Assembly (NCBI GenBank): GCA_017442735.1 | Contig: JAFRZE010000023.1 | Span: 33,359-97,358, forward strand | Source of the DNA: Bacillota bacterium | GTDB lineage: Bacteria; Bacillota; Clostridia; Lachnospirales; Bianqueaceae | Length of the DNA stretch: 64,000 nucleotides | Direction of reading: 5' to 3' | Shown: one piece after another, positions 51,205 to 60,327 of the stretch | Layout: the number at the start of each line of letters is the position of its first letter | How positions within the stretch are numbered: the stretch's first letter is position 1 | Notes under the pieces: generated by a model | Database searches by the model: none | What the model was told of the DNA's origin: nothing | Seen by the model: only the letters and a program-made list of their open reading frames with translations | Position numbers and translations under genes: made by a program

Positions 51205-52179
51205 ATGAGTGCCGATCGAAACGCCAGGGGCGTGGTTTTCAATATTCAGAAGTTCAGTGTGAATGACGGGCCGGGGATCCGGACCGTAGTTTTTCTCAAG
51301 GGGTGTCCGCTGCGCTGCCAGTGGTGCGCGAATCCGGAGAGTCAGTCGGTTCGGCCGCAGGTGCTCTGGGACAGTAAAAAGTGTTTGCACTGTGAGAATT
51401 GCGTGGCGGTTTGTCCATACAGCGCGGTCAGCGCACAGGGGGATCGGATCCGGGTGGATGCGCGGCTTTGCCAGGCGTGCGGCATGTGTGTGAACGGGTG
51501 TCCCGTGGAGGCGCTGACGCTTTCCGGAGAGGAAAAGAGTGTGCAGGAAGTGCTGGATGTGGTACTGCAGGATCTGCCCTTCTATGAGGAAAGCGGCGGT
51601 GGGATCACACTGTCCGGCGGCGAGATGCTGATGCAGCCGGAGTTTGCTTTTCAGCTTCTGACGGCTGCGAAGGAGGAAGGGCTTGCGACCTGTGTGGAGA
51701 CCACGGGCATGGCTGCTCCGGAAGTTTTCGAGCGGGTGATCGGCCCGGTGGACGAGATCCTTTTTGATATGAAGCACTGGGACTCTTCGGCGCACCGGCG
51801 CGGAACCAGTGTGGGGAACGAAGTGATCCTCGGCAATCTGGCGCGAGCGACCCGGCTGGCGAAGAACGGAGTCGCGAACGGCAATGTTGTCGATGGCAGC
51901 GGCACTGCCGGCAGCGCTGGCGGCAAGACCGTTCTGGTTCGGATCCCGGTCATTCCCGGATACAATGATTCCCTCGAAGATGCCGCAGGCTTTGCCGAGA
52001 AAATGCACGAAGTCGGCGCTAGACGGTGCCAGCTGCTGCCTTTCCACCAGTTCGGCGAGAACAAATATGATCTTTTAGGCGCGGACTATGCTTACCGCGA
52101 TGTGCCGGCACTGCATCGGGAAGAACTGGAGGAATACCGACAGGTGTTTCTTTCACATGGAATCGAAGCATTTTTCTAG
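51205..52179 (+). CDS. Glycyl-radical enzyme activating enzyme (radical SAM)
   Basis: 324 residues. The radical-SAM cluster motif is Cys34-x3-Cys38-x2-Cys41 (KGCPLRCQWC), followed by two ferredoxin-type clusters (CLHCENCVAVC, Cys60-70, and CQACGMCVNGC, Cys89-99) as in dehydratase-type activases. GGGITLSGGEMLMQ is the usual second motif. A Gly/Ala/Ser/Asn-rich insertion near residues 213-235 is unusual. It installs the glycyl radical on the divergently encoded dehydratase. AGGAAG precedes ATG 51205. Confidence 0.92.
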   Translation: MSADRNARGVVFNIQKFSVNDGPGIRTVVFLKGCPLRCQWCANPESQSVRPQVLWDSKKCLHCENCVAVCPYSAVSAQGDRIRVDARLCQACGMCVNGCPVEALTLSGEEKSVQEVLDVVLQDLPFYEESGGGITLSGGEMLMQPEFAFQLLTAAKEEGLATCVETTGMAAPEVFERVIGPVDEILFDMKHWDSSAHRRGTSVGNEVILGNLARATRLAKNGVANGNVVDGSGTAGSAGGKTVLVRIPVIPGYNDSLEDAAGFAEKMHEVGARRCQLLPFHQFGENKYDLLGADYAYRDVPALHREELEEYRQVFLSHGIEAFF

Positions 52180-52195
52180 GAAGGAGGAGAACCTG

Positions 52196-52786
52196 GTGAA
52201 TATCGAAAATCTGCTTTCCGGCGATGTCCTGTCAGCTTCAGGCGCACGCAAGCTCGATCGGATCTTCATCCTCGCAAAGCTGGATGATGAGACCTCTGCC
52301 TATTGTCATCAGCTGTCTGAACAGATCGTAGACCAGCCGATTCCGGGATACTTTCTGTATCCTCACATTACACTGGCGACGCTGGATGTGCCGAACGTGG
52401 ATCTTTTCGTCGCCAGAAGCGCGATGCTGTTTGAGAAAATGAAGGCATTTCCGATTTATTTCTCCGAAGCAGCTTTTTATCCGAACATTGCTTCTGTCTC
52501 GATCCTTCCCGAAAAGAAGGGAATGCTGATGAGCGCTTTTGAAAAGGCAACCGAGGTTCAGCCGGAATGCCTGACAAAATATTATGATGCCGGTCCGGAG
52601 GTCTATCTTCCGCATCTGACTCTGGTGCATAACGGGCATTTAAGCGAAGACGAACTGATAGAAAGCGGAAAGAAGATTCAAAAACTGTTTCGTCCGTTTG
52701 ATGGTCAGGTGACAGAAATCGACTATTCTCTTCTGAAAGCAGAGAACCAGTTTGAGATCGTCAAACAGATAAAACTGGGAGGTTAA
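52196..52786 (+). CDS. 2H phosphoesterase-like (2'-5' RNA ligase superfamily) protein
   Basis: 196 residues from GTG 52196, 6 bases after AGGAGGAG. Two HxT-type motifs, YPHITLATLD and LPHLTLVHNG, spaced about 95 residues apart define the two-histidine phosphoesterase fold. The family cleaves or forms 2',5' or cyclic phosphodiesters. It sits between the radical activase and the DeoR gene, an unexpected place; a role on a cyclic phosphorylated sugar intermediate is possible but not supported by the sequence. Confidence 0.75.
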   Translation: MNIENLLSGDVLSASGARKLDRIFILAKLDDETSAYCHQLSEQIVDQPIPGYFLYPHITLATLDVPNVDLFVARSAMLFEKMKAFPIYFSEAAFYPNIASVSILPEKKGMLMSAFEKATEVQPECLTKYYDAGPEVYLPHLTLVHNGHLSEDELIESGKKIQKLFRPFDGQVTEIDYSLLKAENQFEIVKQIKLGG

Positions 52787-52787
52787 G

Positions 52788-53540
52788 ATGTCTGCAAAAC
52801 AGGAAGCCAGAGCGCAGGAGATCCTGCGGCTGCTGTCAGATCAAAAGAAAATGAACGTGGCGGCAATCGCCGAGATGCTTGATACTTCCCAGGTCACGAT
52901 CCGCAAGGATCTGGACAGTCTGGAAGCCAAGGGCTTTATCCATCGTGTCCACGGCTATGCCGAGCTCGACACCAGCGATCACCTGACGAGCCGACTGGCC
53001 TATCATTATGATCAGAAGAAAAAGATCGCCGAGCGCGCCAGTGAGCTGGTAAGCGACGGCGATACGATCATGATCGAGAGCGGCAGCTGCTGTGCGATCC
53101 TGGCGGATCTGCTCGCCAAGAAGTGCCGGAGCCTGACGATCATCACGAACAGTGCCTTTATCGCGGAGTATATCCGCAACTGTAAGCAGGTGCAGGTGAT
53201 CCTGCTGGGCGGTATTTATCAACATGAATCACAGTGCCTGGTGGGGCCGATGATCCGTGACGGCGCTGCGAATTATCACGTGAAACATTTCTTTATTGGT
53301 ACGGATGGATGGAGTGAAAAGACTGGCTTTACAAACAAGGATGCGCTGCGTGCACAGGCGGTGCGGGATATGGCACATTCCACGGATGAAGTGGTGATTC
53401 TGACCGAGAGCGAGAAGTTCTCCCATCCGGGCACACTGCCGCTGAATATCAAAAATGCCTCCATCCGGCTGATCACGGATGACAATCTGCCGGAGGAAGC
53501 GCAAGATGTGCTGGAAGCACAGGGTGTACAGATAGGTTAG
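52788..53540 (+). CDS. DeoR/GlpR-family transcriptional regulator
   Basis: 250 residues. N-terminal helix-turn-helix RAQEILRLLSDQKKMNVAAI...DTSQVTIRKDLDSLEAKG, then an isomerase-like sugar-phosphate sensor: IMIESGSCCAILADLL, IITNSAFIAEYI, LLGGIYQHESQCLVGP and FIGTDGWSEKTGF. Such repressors sense phosphorylated sugars. It starts one base after the 2H gene stop (GGGAGG site) and probably controls both divergent halves of the radical sugar locus. Confidence 0.9.
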   Translation: MSAKQEARAQEILRLLSDQKKMNVAAIAEMLDTSQVTIRKDLDSLEAKGFIHRVHGYAELDTSDHLTSRLAYHYDQKKKIAERASELVSDGDTIMIESGSCCAILADLLAKKCRSLTIITNSAFIAEYIRNCKQVQVILLGGIYQHESQCLVGPMIRDGAANYHVKHFFIGTDGWSEKTGFTNKDALRAQAVRDMAHSTDEVVILTESEKFSHPGTLPLNIKNASIRLITDDNLPEEAQDVLEAQGVQIG

Positions 53541-53557
53541 AAAGTCTGTCTGCTGGT

Positions 53558-53592
53558 TTTTGTCCGAACAAATAAGAATCCTTCGGACAAAA
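53558..53592. terminator. Bidirectional terminator-like hairpin
   Basis: Perfect 11-bp inverted repeat TTTTGTCCGAA / TTCGGACAAAA (53558-53592) between convergent genes. Confidence 0.7.
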
Positions 53593-53635
53593 TTACAAAA
53601 AGCTTACATATTGGGCGAAACTGTCCCTGTATGGA

Positions 53636-55000
53636 TCATTCCTGGCCGACATAAATCAGCAGAGGATAATCGAAGTAGCGCATCCCGGTAAGCTCTACGT
53701 TGCCCTGCAGATCGACATAGATGTAGTCCAGGACGAATTCGGTCTCGCTTTCCATGACCAGGTAGCAATAGTTTGTGCCGGAGACGAGCTGGTTCGCCAG
53801 ACAGTACATAGCCACGTGTTCGGAATTCACTGCGGCCTCACAGGATTTGAACACATCTTCCAGCTGTGTCAGTGTGTCCTTTTCTTCATCTGTCAGTCTA
53901 AGACCTGCTTCTTTGGCCTGCATGTTCACCGGATCGACGCTCCAGCTGCCCAGCATGTTCGAACCTTGCGGATCAAAAGCCATGACCGTGATATCGCCTT
54001 CCTCATTCCCTGCGGCGACATCGATGGGCACGATATTCAGGACTTCCACTTGTCCGTCCAGCGCTTCGTAAACAAAGACGACTGCCAGATAGGACTCCGC
54101 GCCAGGTGCGACCACCGTCGCTTTGCAGAGGTAAGCATAGTTCGTACCGGCAACGATCTGACGGCCAAGCAGCGCCAGAGGCTCATAGTCGACACCCATC
54201 AGAGTCTCGGAGGCTTTTTCCATGGGCTTAAAGGCTGCCGGATCCAGTTCATAACTGGGCATGCTGTAGTACATATCTTCGTTCATCCATCCGCCGGCCA
54301 GGTATTCTCCTTCACCCTCTTCCGGCTCTGCCCATTCCTCTTCCTGCGGCATCAGATCCCAGGTGGCATCCCGCAGCGAGAAGAACTCGATCGTCTTGAC
54401 TTTCAGGGGCTTGATGGCTTCTTCGGCGTCGATGTCATCGTTTTCGTTTACCTGAAGGTCTCCTTCCATGATGACACTATATTCGAAGAATTCATAATCC
54501 AGGTAGAACTGCTTTTCAAGAAGATTCCAGCCGCCCACGGTCCAGCCGGCATCCAGCAGTTCTTCGCCGGTCTTCCCTACCCAGGCAGTATTCAGGTCAC
54601 TCTGGGACGGGATCCGCTCGGTCAGGTTTTCGAGCTGCGAGATCGGGGTCGATCCAATGATCTCGGCCTCCTGCTGGTCATAGTTCTCATCGAAAATATC
54701 CAGGGCCCAGAGCGCGTCGCTTTGTTCCTGCGTAAGGTTCACGATTGCGCGGTAAATGACACCGTCAACGGTAAATGCGTAAACGAACAGGTTTTCGAAG
54801 TGCGCTTTCTCGTTCTCATAAAGACCTTCCACCTTCTGGATATCACTGATGGTCTTCCAGGTTTCCGGGCCGCCGGCTTCCGTCGTTTCGGCCTGTCCGG
54901 AGGTTTCTCCGCCGGTCGGTGTTTCTTCTTTCTTCGTGCAGCCGCTCAGCATGCCTATGATCAGCAGGACGGCCAGCACAAGTGCCAATGTTTTTTTCAT
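53636..55000 (-). CDS. Lipoprotein with two cystatin-like repeats
   Basis: 454 residues from ATG 55000 (AAAGGAG, 8-base spacer); lipoprotein signal KKTLALVLAVLLIIGMLSG then Cys. After a Thr/Glu-rich linker the middle is unrecognised. Two repeated segments follow, each with QxVxG-type motifs: GRQIVAGTNYAYLCKA and ANQLVSGTNYCYLVME, each continuing as alternating strands. This looks like tandem cystatin-fold modules. It is probably surface-exposed and co-transcribed with the upstream acidic lipoprotein. Function is unknown; protease binding is a possibility. Confidence 0.7.
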   Translation of the reverse strand: MKKTLALVLAVLLIIGMLSGCTKKEETPTGGETSGQAETTEAGGPETWKTISDIQKVEGLYENEKAHFENLFVYAFTVDGVIYRAIVNLTQEQSDALWALDIFDENYDQQEAEIIGSTPISQLENLTERIPSQSDLNTAWVGKTGEELLDAGWTVGGWNLLEKQFYLDYEFFEYSVIMEGDLQVNENDDIDAEEAIKPLKVKTIEFFSLRDATWDLMPQEEEWAEPEEGEGEYLAGGWMNEDMYYSMPSYELDPAAFKPMEKASETLMGVDYEPLALLGRQIVAGTNYAYLCKATVVAPGAESYLAVVFVYEALDGQVEVLNIVPIDVAAGNEEGDITVMAFDPQGSNMLGSWSVDPVNMQAKEAGLRLTDEEKDTLTQLEDVFKSCEAAVNSEHVAMYCLANQLVSGTNYCYLVMESETEFVLDYIYVDLQGNVELTGMRYFDYPLLIYVGQE

Positions 55001-55070
55001 GTTTATTTCTCCTTTGGATTTTCTATCACAAGCAATGGCGTATTTTACCATAAATTCATTTCCGTTGCAA

Positions 55071-56651
55071 TCAGTAACTGTGCAGCTGCTGGATGACGCC
55101 CGTCTGAAGGTTCTTGCGCATGATCACGCCCCACTCTCGGGCATATTCATCACGCCAGCCCATGCTGTCTGAATAGATGCCTTTTTCTACGGTAAAGTAG
55201 ACCCAGTCACCGAGGATATGGGTTCGTTTAATCTGCACGATCGAGCCGTCTGTCAGCTGGGAATCTATCTTTTCTGCTGTAATCAGGGATGTCAGGTCTG
55301 CCGGTGTGATCAAGGTTATCACCGTGCCGGAATCATCTGGCCGGATACAGACATTTGTCCAGTTGGAAGTGTAGATCTCTCCCTTTGCATGGACATCTTC
55401 AAAGCTGATCTGCGTGGGCTCTCCGCCGGGAACGGTTATACAGACCTGTTCCAGCTTGTAGTCTGAATTGTAGCGCTCGAAGAAAACGGTATGGACTCCG
55501 TTTGCTGAGACAACATAGATGTTGTCCTCTGAATCGGCTCCCTGGGAACCGTAAACATGCTCCGGACCGGGGCAGTTCATAAGGTCGCTCACAGCGATCC
55601 TCGCGATCTCGCCGCCCTGGAAAATCATCCCGGTGCCGGCCCGCGAACCATAGCAAATGTATAGATATCCATCCGTGATCTGCGCACTTTCGATCGAGGT
55701 GCCGCCCATGGTAGAAATTTCACTTTCAGACCACAGTGTCTGCGTCACCGTCCCCAGGCTGTAGTTGATCTTTCCGGCAACATCGTAGGCGCTTATACTG
55801 AGCATCGATCTGGAGGGAGTGGTATAGTAATAGATGATACCATTTTCCGCCAGGATGAAACTGCCGTCCACTGCCAGTACACTCTCCGTTCCGCTCGCCA
55901 TATCGAGCAGCGAGACACCGCCCGAATAACTGCCGCTGCAGATCAGTACGCCGGACATGTCGTCCGCGCCGACGATACCATAAAGATCGGAGTATACCGT
56001 GCCGACTGTTCCGTCCAGCCCGAGTGACTTGACGCAGTCCTTGTTGTTCTGATCCTTGCTTTCATAATACAGGCAGTCATTCCAGATACCGATATTTCCA
56101 ATACCGTCCGAAGTCAGCACGATTTCCGGCTCTGCATTCGGATCATCCGGATCTACTGCCATCAACGGGACGACAACTCCGCCGTTCGGATAATAATTGC
56201 CCCATGTACCTGTTTCCCAAAAAGTATCGGAAGAAAATCCCCAGAAATAGACTTTGCCGTGGTACTCCACATAGGGTGTTCCATTGCCTCGGCTTCCCGT
56301 AAAGGATGGCGTGTCTGCATGGGCAGGTTCTTCCTCTTCGGACGATTCTTCTTCGAAGAAGTCCCCCTGGCTACCTTCCGAAGCAGATTCTTCTGCAGCA
56401 GATTCCTCCGCAGCGGTGGCTTCGCTTTCCTCATCTTCTGCGGGTTTTGCTTCCGCAGTTGCTTCGGCTGCCTGAGCAGGTTTTGCGTATTCTTCTTCGT
56501 CCTCGTCTTCGTCGTCATCGCGCTGACGGGCATGCTGGACTTTGTCCCGGTCGGTGACGGAGACATCTTTTTCACATCCGGTCAACCCGGAAAGGATCAG
56601 CACCAGCGCCAGAACCAGCAGCAGGATCCGTCGGCACTCTTTTCTTATCAT
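55071..56651 (-). CDS. Lipoprotein with acidic linker and propeller-like domain
   Basis: 526 residues. Lipobox LSGLTGC after RILLLVLALVLIL. Residues ~30-115 are an extreme Glu/Asp/Ala linker (DDEDEDEEEYAKPAQAAEAT and similar), as used to lift a domain off the membrane. The remaining ~400 residues have repeated beta-blade patterns (YVEYHGKVYFWGF, NDCLYYESKD, ENGIIYYYTTPSRS, DGYLYICYGS, GDWVYFTVEKG), like DUF5050/propeller sensor domains. Likely surface sensor or binding protein. Confidence 0.7.
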   Translation of the reverse strand: MIRKECRRILLLVLALVLILSGLTGCEKDVSVTDRDKVQHARQRDDDEDEDEEEYAKPAQAAEATAEAKPAEDEESEATAAEESAAEESASEGSQGDFFEEESSEEEEPAHADTPSFTGSRGNGTPYVEYHGKVYFWGFSSDTFWETGTWGNYYPNGGVVVPLMAVDPDDPNAEPEIVLTSDGIGNIGIWNDCLYYESKDQNNKDCVKSLGLDGTVGTVYSDLYGIVGADDMSGVLICSGSYSGGVSLLDMASGTESVLAVDGSFILAENGIIYYYTTPSRSMLSISAYDVAGKINYSLGTVTQTLWSESEISTMGGTSIESAQITDGYLYICYGSRAGTGMIFQGGEIARIAVSDLMNCPGPEHVYGSQGADSEDNIYVVSANGVHTVFFERYNSDYKLEQVCITVPGGEPTQISFEDVHAKGEIYTSNWTNVCIRPDDSGTVITLITPADLTSLITAEKIDSQLTDGSIVQIKRTHILGDWVYFTVEKGIYSDSMGWRDEYAREWGVIMRKNLQTGVIQQLHSY

Positions 56652-56658
56652 GGTTTCC

Positions 56659-57603
56659 TTAGTTTCCTTTGATTAGTTTTTCGGCTTTTTCTGCGATACA
56701 GGCGCCGGAAAGGCCTGCCTTTTCAAGAATCTCTTCATAGTCGCCGGACTCGGAATATTCGGTGAGACCCAGCCGCTTAACGGGTACCGGGCAGGTTTCG
56801 GAAAGCACTTCACAGACGGCACTGCCGAGGCCTCCGCTGATGGAATGTTCCTCAACGGTGATGATCTTTCCGCAGGTCTTCGCACAATCGATCAGCAGAT
56901 CCCTGTCGATGGGGCTGATCGTGTGGATGTCGGCGACGCGGGCGGAAATGCCCTTCTTTTCCAACATCTTTGCGGCTTCCAGTGCTTTATGCACCATATA
57001 GCCGGTGGCCAGGATGGCGATGTCTGATCCTTCGCGAAGGATGATTCCCTTGCCCACCTGGAAATCCATGTTTTCCGGATAGATGACCGGAGCCGGTGCA
57101 CGGGAAAGGCGCAGATAGACGGGGCCGGAGAGCTCGGCGGCGGCGAAGACCGCTTTTTCCGTCTCGACTGCATCGCAGACGGAGATGACCGTCATTCCGG
57201 GCAGCGAACGCACAGCAGACAGATCGCAGATCGAGTGATGGCTGGCGCCGTCAAAGGAGTCCGAGAGGCCGCTGTAGGTGCCGCACAGTTTGACGTCCAG
57301 ATGATCATAGGCGATCAGGCTGATCACCGGATCGAGCGCCCGGCTGGTCAGGAAGGTCGCGAACGTGTTCACGTAAGGGATCATGCCGGAAAGCGCCAGG
57401 CCGGCAGCCATGGATGTCATGTTCAGCTCGGCGATGCCTACATTGAAGTAGCGGTCAGGGAAGGCCTGGCCGAAGAGGATGCTCTTGGAGGAGTTGCCGA
57501 CGTCGGCCTCGAGGGCGACGACGCGCTCGTTGACTTCTCCCAGTTTTTTCAGCGCGGCGCCAAATGCGTCGCGGATCGCGATCTGTTTAGCCATTTGCGT
57601 CAC
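56659..57603 (-). CDS. Transketolase, C-terminal subunit
   Basis: 314 residues, the pyrimidine-binding and C-terminal domains of a split transketolase. Motifs: RVVALEADVGNSSKS, RYFNVGIAELNMTSMAAGLA with the catalytic Glu, SDSFDGASHHSICDLS and VEEHSISGGLGSAVCE. It overlaps the N-terminal subunit gene by 17 bases, ensuring equal synthesis. Transfers two-carbon ketol units in the non-oxidative pentose phosphate pathway; a related 1-deoxyxylulose-type ketol transfer is less likely. Confidence 0.9.
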   Translation of the reverse strand: MTQMAKQIAIRDAFGAALKKLGEVNERVVALEADVGNSSKSILFGQAFPDRYFNVGIAELNMTSMAAGLALSGMIPYVNTFATFLTSRALDPVISLIAYDHLDVKLCGTYSGLSDSFDGASHHSICDLSAVRSLPGMTVISVCDAVETEKAVFAAAELSGPVYLRLSRAPAPVIYPENMDFQVGKGIILREGSDIAILATGYMVHKALEAAKMLEKKGISARVADIHTISPIDRDLLIDCAKTCGKIITVEEHSISGGLGSAVCEVLSETCPVPVKRLGLTEYSESGDYEEILEKAGLSGACIAEKAEKLIKGN

Positions 57604-58420
57604 CTCCCAGCTCGTTCAGGGCGGCCTGATAATCCACATCACTGATGGGCTTGCCGTGCCACGTGTTTTTGCCTTCCATGAAGGAAATTCCCTTGCCTTT
57701 GACGGTCTCGGCAATGATCACGGCCGGCTTGTCGTGGATCTGTTTTGCCTGATCGACGGCGTCTGAGAAAGCGGAAACGTCATGACCGTCACAGCTGAGA
57801 GTCTCCCAGCCGAAGGAGCGGAATTTGGCAGCCAGATCGCCAACGGGCATGATCTCGTCGTTCGTGCCGTCCAGCTGGACGCCGTTGTGGTCCACGATAG
57901 CGATCAGATTGCCGGGATTAAACTTGGCGGCAGCCATCGCGGCCTCCCAGCAACCGCCTTCCTGCAGTTCCCCGTCGCCCAGAAGGACGTATACGGTATG
58001 GTTTCTCTTCTGCAGCCTACCGGCCAGCGCCATCCCAAGTCCGGCGGACAGGCCCAGTCCCAGAGGGCCGGCGGACACGTCGATCCCGGGCGTTTTATGC
58101 GCGCACGGGTGTCCCTGCAGCCGGCTGCCGGCCTGACGGAGCGTCAGAAGTTCTTCTTTCGGGATAAAGCCCTTTTCCGCCAGATTCAGATACAGCATGG
58201 GGACCGCGTGGCCTTTGGAAAGCACAAAACGGTCCCGGTCCGGATCGTCCGGAGCGGGCAGATACATTTTTTCCTGATAGAGCGTCGTGATGATCTCTGT
58301 CGCGGAAAGTGAACCGCCGGGGTGTCCCGTCTGGATCCTGTGCAGAATCGTCACAAGATCTTTCCGAAGAGACAGACAGAGCTCTTCCAGCGCCTCCCTG
58401 CGTTCTTTGGTCAATGGCAT
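57587..58420 (-). CDS. Transketolase, N-terminal subunit (TPP-binding)
   Basis: 277 residues. The thiamine-diphosphate motif is LLGDGELQEGGCWEAAMAAA ending in FNPGNLIAIVDHNGVQ. RIQTGHPGGSLSATEI, FVLSKGHAVPMLY and AGPLGLGLSAGLGMALA are standard transketolase segments. The two isomerase-like genes lie upstream on the same strand about 110 bases away, suggesting a pentose or hexose catabolic unit. Confidence 0.92.
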   Translation of the reverse strand: MPLTKERREALEELCLSLRKDLVTILHRIQTGHPGGSLSATEIITTLYQEKMYLPAPDDPDRDRFVLSKGHAVPMLYLNLAEKGFIPKEELLTLRQAGSRLQGHPCAHKTPGIDVSAGPLGLGLSAGLGMALAGRLQKRNHTVYVLLGDGELQEGGCWEAAMAAAKFNPGNLIAIVDHNGVQLDGTNDEIMPVGDLAAKFRSFGWETLSCDGHDVSAFSDAVDQAKQIHDKPAVIIAETVKGKGISFMEGKNTWHGKPISDVDYQAALNELGGDANG

Positions 58421-58530
58421 AACAACTCCTCCTGTTGATACCTGTCATAGCCGTGGATGAGGTTGCATATTTGTATTCTTCATTATACAGCGATTGCAGC
58501 CCGAAAACAACAGGACACGTCGACTGTTGT

Positions 58531-59385
58531 TTATTTTACTCTTTCCATGGCTGCGGCAGCCTCACACGCGGCCTCGCTGGCGGACATTTTCCCAAACCGG
58601 GTACGTTCCGGTTCGAACGGTTCGATCATGAACAGGCCGTCCGGAGCTACCCGGTCAAGCCGCTGCAGGATCTGTCTGGAATCGATGACGCCCGTTGTCA
58701 TGGGCAGACAGCGCTGCATATCCTTCTGGTCCTCAACGGCGACTCCTGCCGGCGCGTCATTCAGATGGACGCAGACAAGACGATTTGGCATCAGCTCTAT
58801 CATCCGGACGTCTTTTTCTTTCCCTCCGGAAGTGTACCAGTGATAACAGTCGAAGGCGATCCCGGCGATCCCGCCGGCGGCGTCCGCGATACTTAAGACG
58901 CCTGCCATGCTGTGAACGAATTCCAGCGGCTGCCATGTCCGGATCTCATGCGGACCAAGGAACTCCAGTCCGTACCGGATCCCATAGGAAGCCAGCAATT
59001 CACTGACCGCCTTCACTCGTTTCACATGCCAGTCAAAGTTGACGTCGAACTCACGGAAACTGGTCGACCAGACATGATTGTAGGCATGACGGATCCCATA
59101 CTTTTGACCGAGCTCCGCGAAACGGCGGAGCTTTTCCAGTCCTTTTTCAAAGCCTTCATCCTCCAGACCCCAGAAATAGAAGTCGGCCGGCATGGGAAGA
59201 AGTCCCCAGGCAAGGCCGGCTTCTTTGCGAAGGATATCGGCCTTCGCGAGGCGATCCGGATCTTCCAGCAGATCCATACCGGGACAGATCGCCTGAAAAC
59301 CTTTCGCGGCTGCCAGAGGGATCAGTTCCTCTACCGGACATTTGATGCCCAGCATGGAAGCATCCAGTGTTTGCAGTAAACTCAT
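58531..59385 (-). CDS. Sugar phosphate isomerase/epimerase (TIM-barrel) 1
   Basis: 284 residues of the xylose-isomerase-like fold. Metal-ligand positions are evident: GLEFLGPHEI (Glu), GIAFDCYHWYTSG (Asp and His), VCVHLNDAP (His) and FMIEPFEPE (Glu). It probably epimerises or isomerises a ketose or inosose. It overlaps the second isomerase gene by ATGA (59382-59385), and the pair likely catalyse linked steps feeding the transketolase. Confidence 0.82.
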   Translation of the reverse strand: MSLLQTLDASMLGIKCPVEELIPLAAAKGFQAICPGMDLLEDPDRLAKADILRKEAGLAWGLLPMPADFYFWGLEDEGFEKGLEKLRRFAELGQKYGIRHAYNHVWSTSFREFDVNFDWHVKRVKAVSELLASYGIRYGLEFLGPHEIRTWQPLEFVHSMAGVLSIADAAGGIAGIAFDCYHWYTSGGKEKDVRMIELMPNRLVCVHLNDAPAGVAVEDQKDMQRCLPMTTGVIDSRQILQRLDRVAPDGLFMIEPFEPERTRFGKMSASEAACEAAAAMERVK

Positions 59386-60203
59386 TTTGTTTCCTCCATT
59401 CTTGTACTTATCAGCCGTCGGTAGTTTTCCGCGACTTTCATAGGACTTGGGTTCTTCACCTCATACAAAAATCTTCCGTTATACTCGACTTCTTCCAGCG
59501 CTGAAAGGATCTCTTCCCACGGATTTGATCCTTCGCCGGGAAGCCAGTGTTTTTCATCCACAAAATCATAGTCAGAGACATGAAGGCTCCGGATCCGGCT
59601 GCCGACGGTACGGATATAGTGGACATTGTCTTCCTTCAGACTGTGATTCGTATCGAAAACCACGCGAAGCTCCGGGATCGCGTCAAGGAACAGCCGCATC
59701 TCGTCCGAAGTCCGGCAAAGGCATGTCCGCGGCAGGTTCTCCAGACAAAGCGTAACGCCGAGACTCACGGCGGTACGGCAAAGCTGACCGATCGTATCGA
59801 TCGCGCAGGAAAGGCGTTCTTTCCTTTCACTTTCTTCATAAGGTTCTCCCGAAGGATGCACGATGGCAAGACCGATCTTTGCCCGCGAGGCGGCTTCCAG
59901 CAGTTCTGTCTGGATCCTGAGAAAGTGCTTTCGAACGTTCGGATCTTTGGATGCCGGGTCGATCTCGGCAAACGGCCCGAAGGGCAGGTGGATCGAAGAG
60001 ATCGTGACACCCGACTGCGCTGCCAGTTTTGTGATCTCCTTTGACCGATGCGGAAAGTCGATCATGGAATAATACGGATCGATCGATCCGGATGAAAGCT
60101 CGATATGAAAAATCCCGGCTTCGGCCAGCTCATCAAACGCGGCCGCGTTCATGGTTTCCGGGCGGACGGAAAGCGCCAGCGGCCATGTATTTCGATCAGA
60201 CAT
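59382..60203 (-). CDS. Sugar phosphate isomerase/epimerase (TIM-barrel) 2
   Basis: 273 residues, same superfamily, only distantly similar to its neighbour. FHIELSSGSIDPYY, ISSIHLPFGPFAEID, AIVHPSGEPYEES, LCLENLPRTC (Glu), VVFDTNHSLKEDN (Asp, His) and SLHVSDYDFVDEKHW (His) mark the metal site. It begins with an ATG preceded by AAGGAGG-like GGAGG. It is first in the sugar unit of two isomerases and the split transketolase. Confidence 0.82.
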   Translation of the reverse strand: MSDRNTWPLALSVRPETMNAAAFDELAEAGIFHIELSSGSIDPYYSMIDFPHRSKEITKLAAQSGVTISSIHLPFGPFAEIDPASKDPNVRKHFLRIQTELLEAASRAKIGLAIVHPSGEPYEESERKERLSCAIDTIGQLCRTAVSLGVTLCLENLPRTCLCRTSDEMRLFLDAIPELRVVFDTNHSLKEDNVHYIRTVGSRIRSLHVSDYDFVDEKHWLPGEGSNPWEEILSALEEVEYNGRFLYEVKNPSPMKVAENYRRLISTRMEETK

Positions 60204-60327
60204 TGTTCCCTCCTTGATCAGGTCATCCTATCCTGATTATACTACAGACTGTAAAATCTGCCTATTCCATTCACGGGTAAAATTGTGTATACTATTCCTG
60301 TTATTTTTTTAAGAAAGAGGCAAGTTC

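Noticed and set aside
53816..55096. 426-codon open frame on the plus strand
   Set aside because: Antisense to the cystatin-like lipoprotein, which has a proper lipobox and ribosome site.
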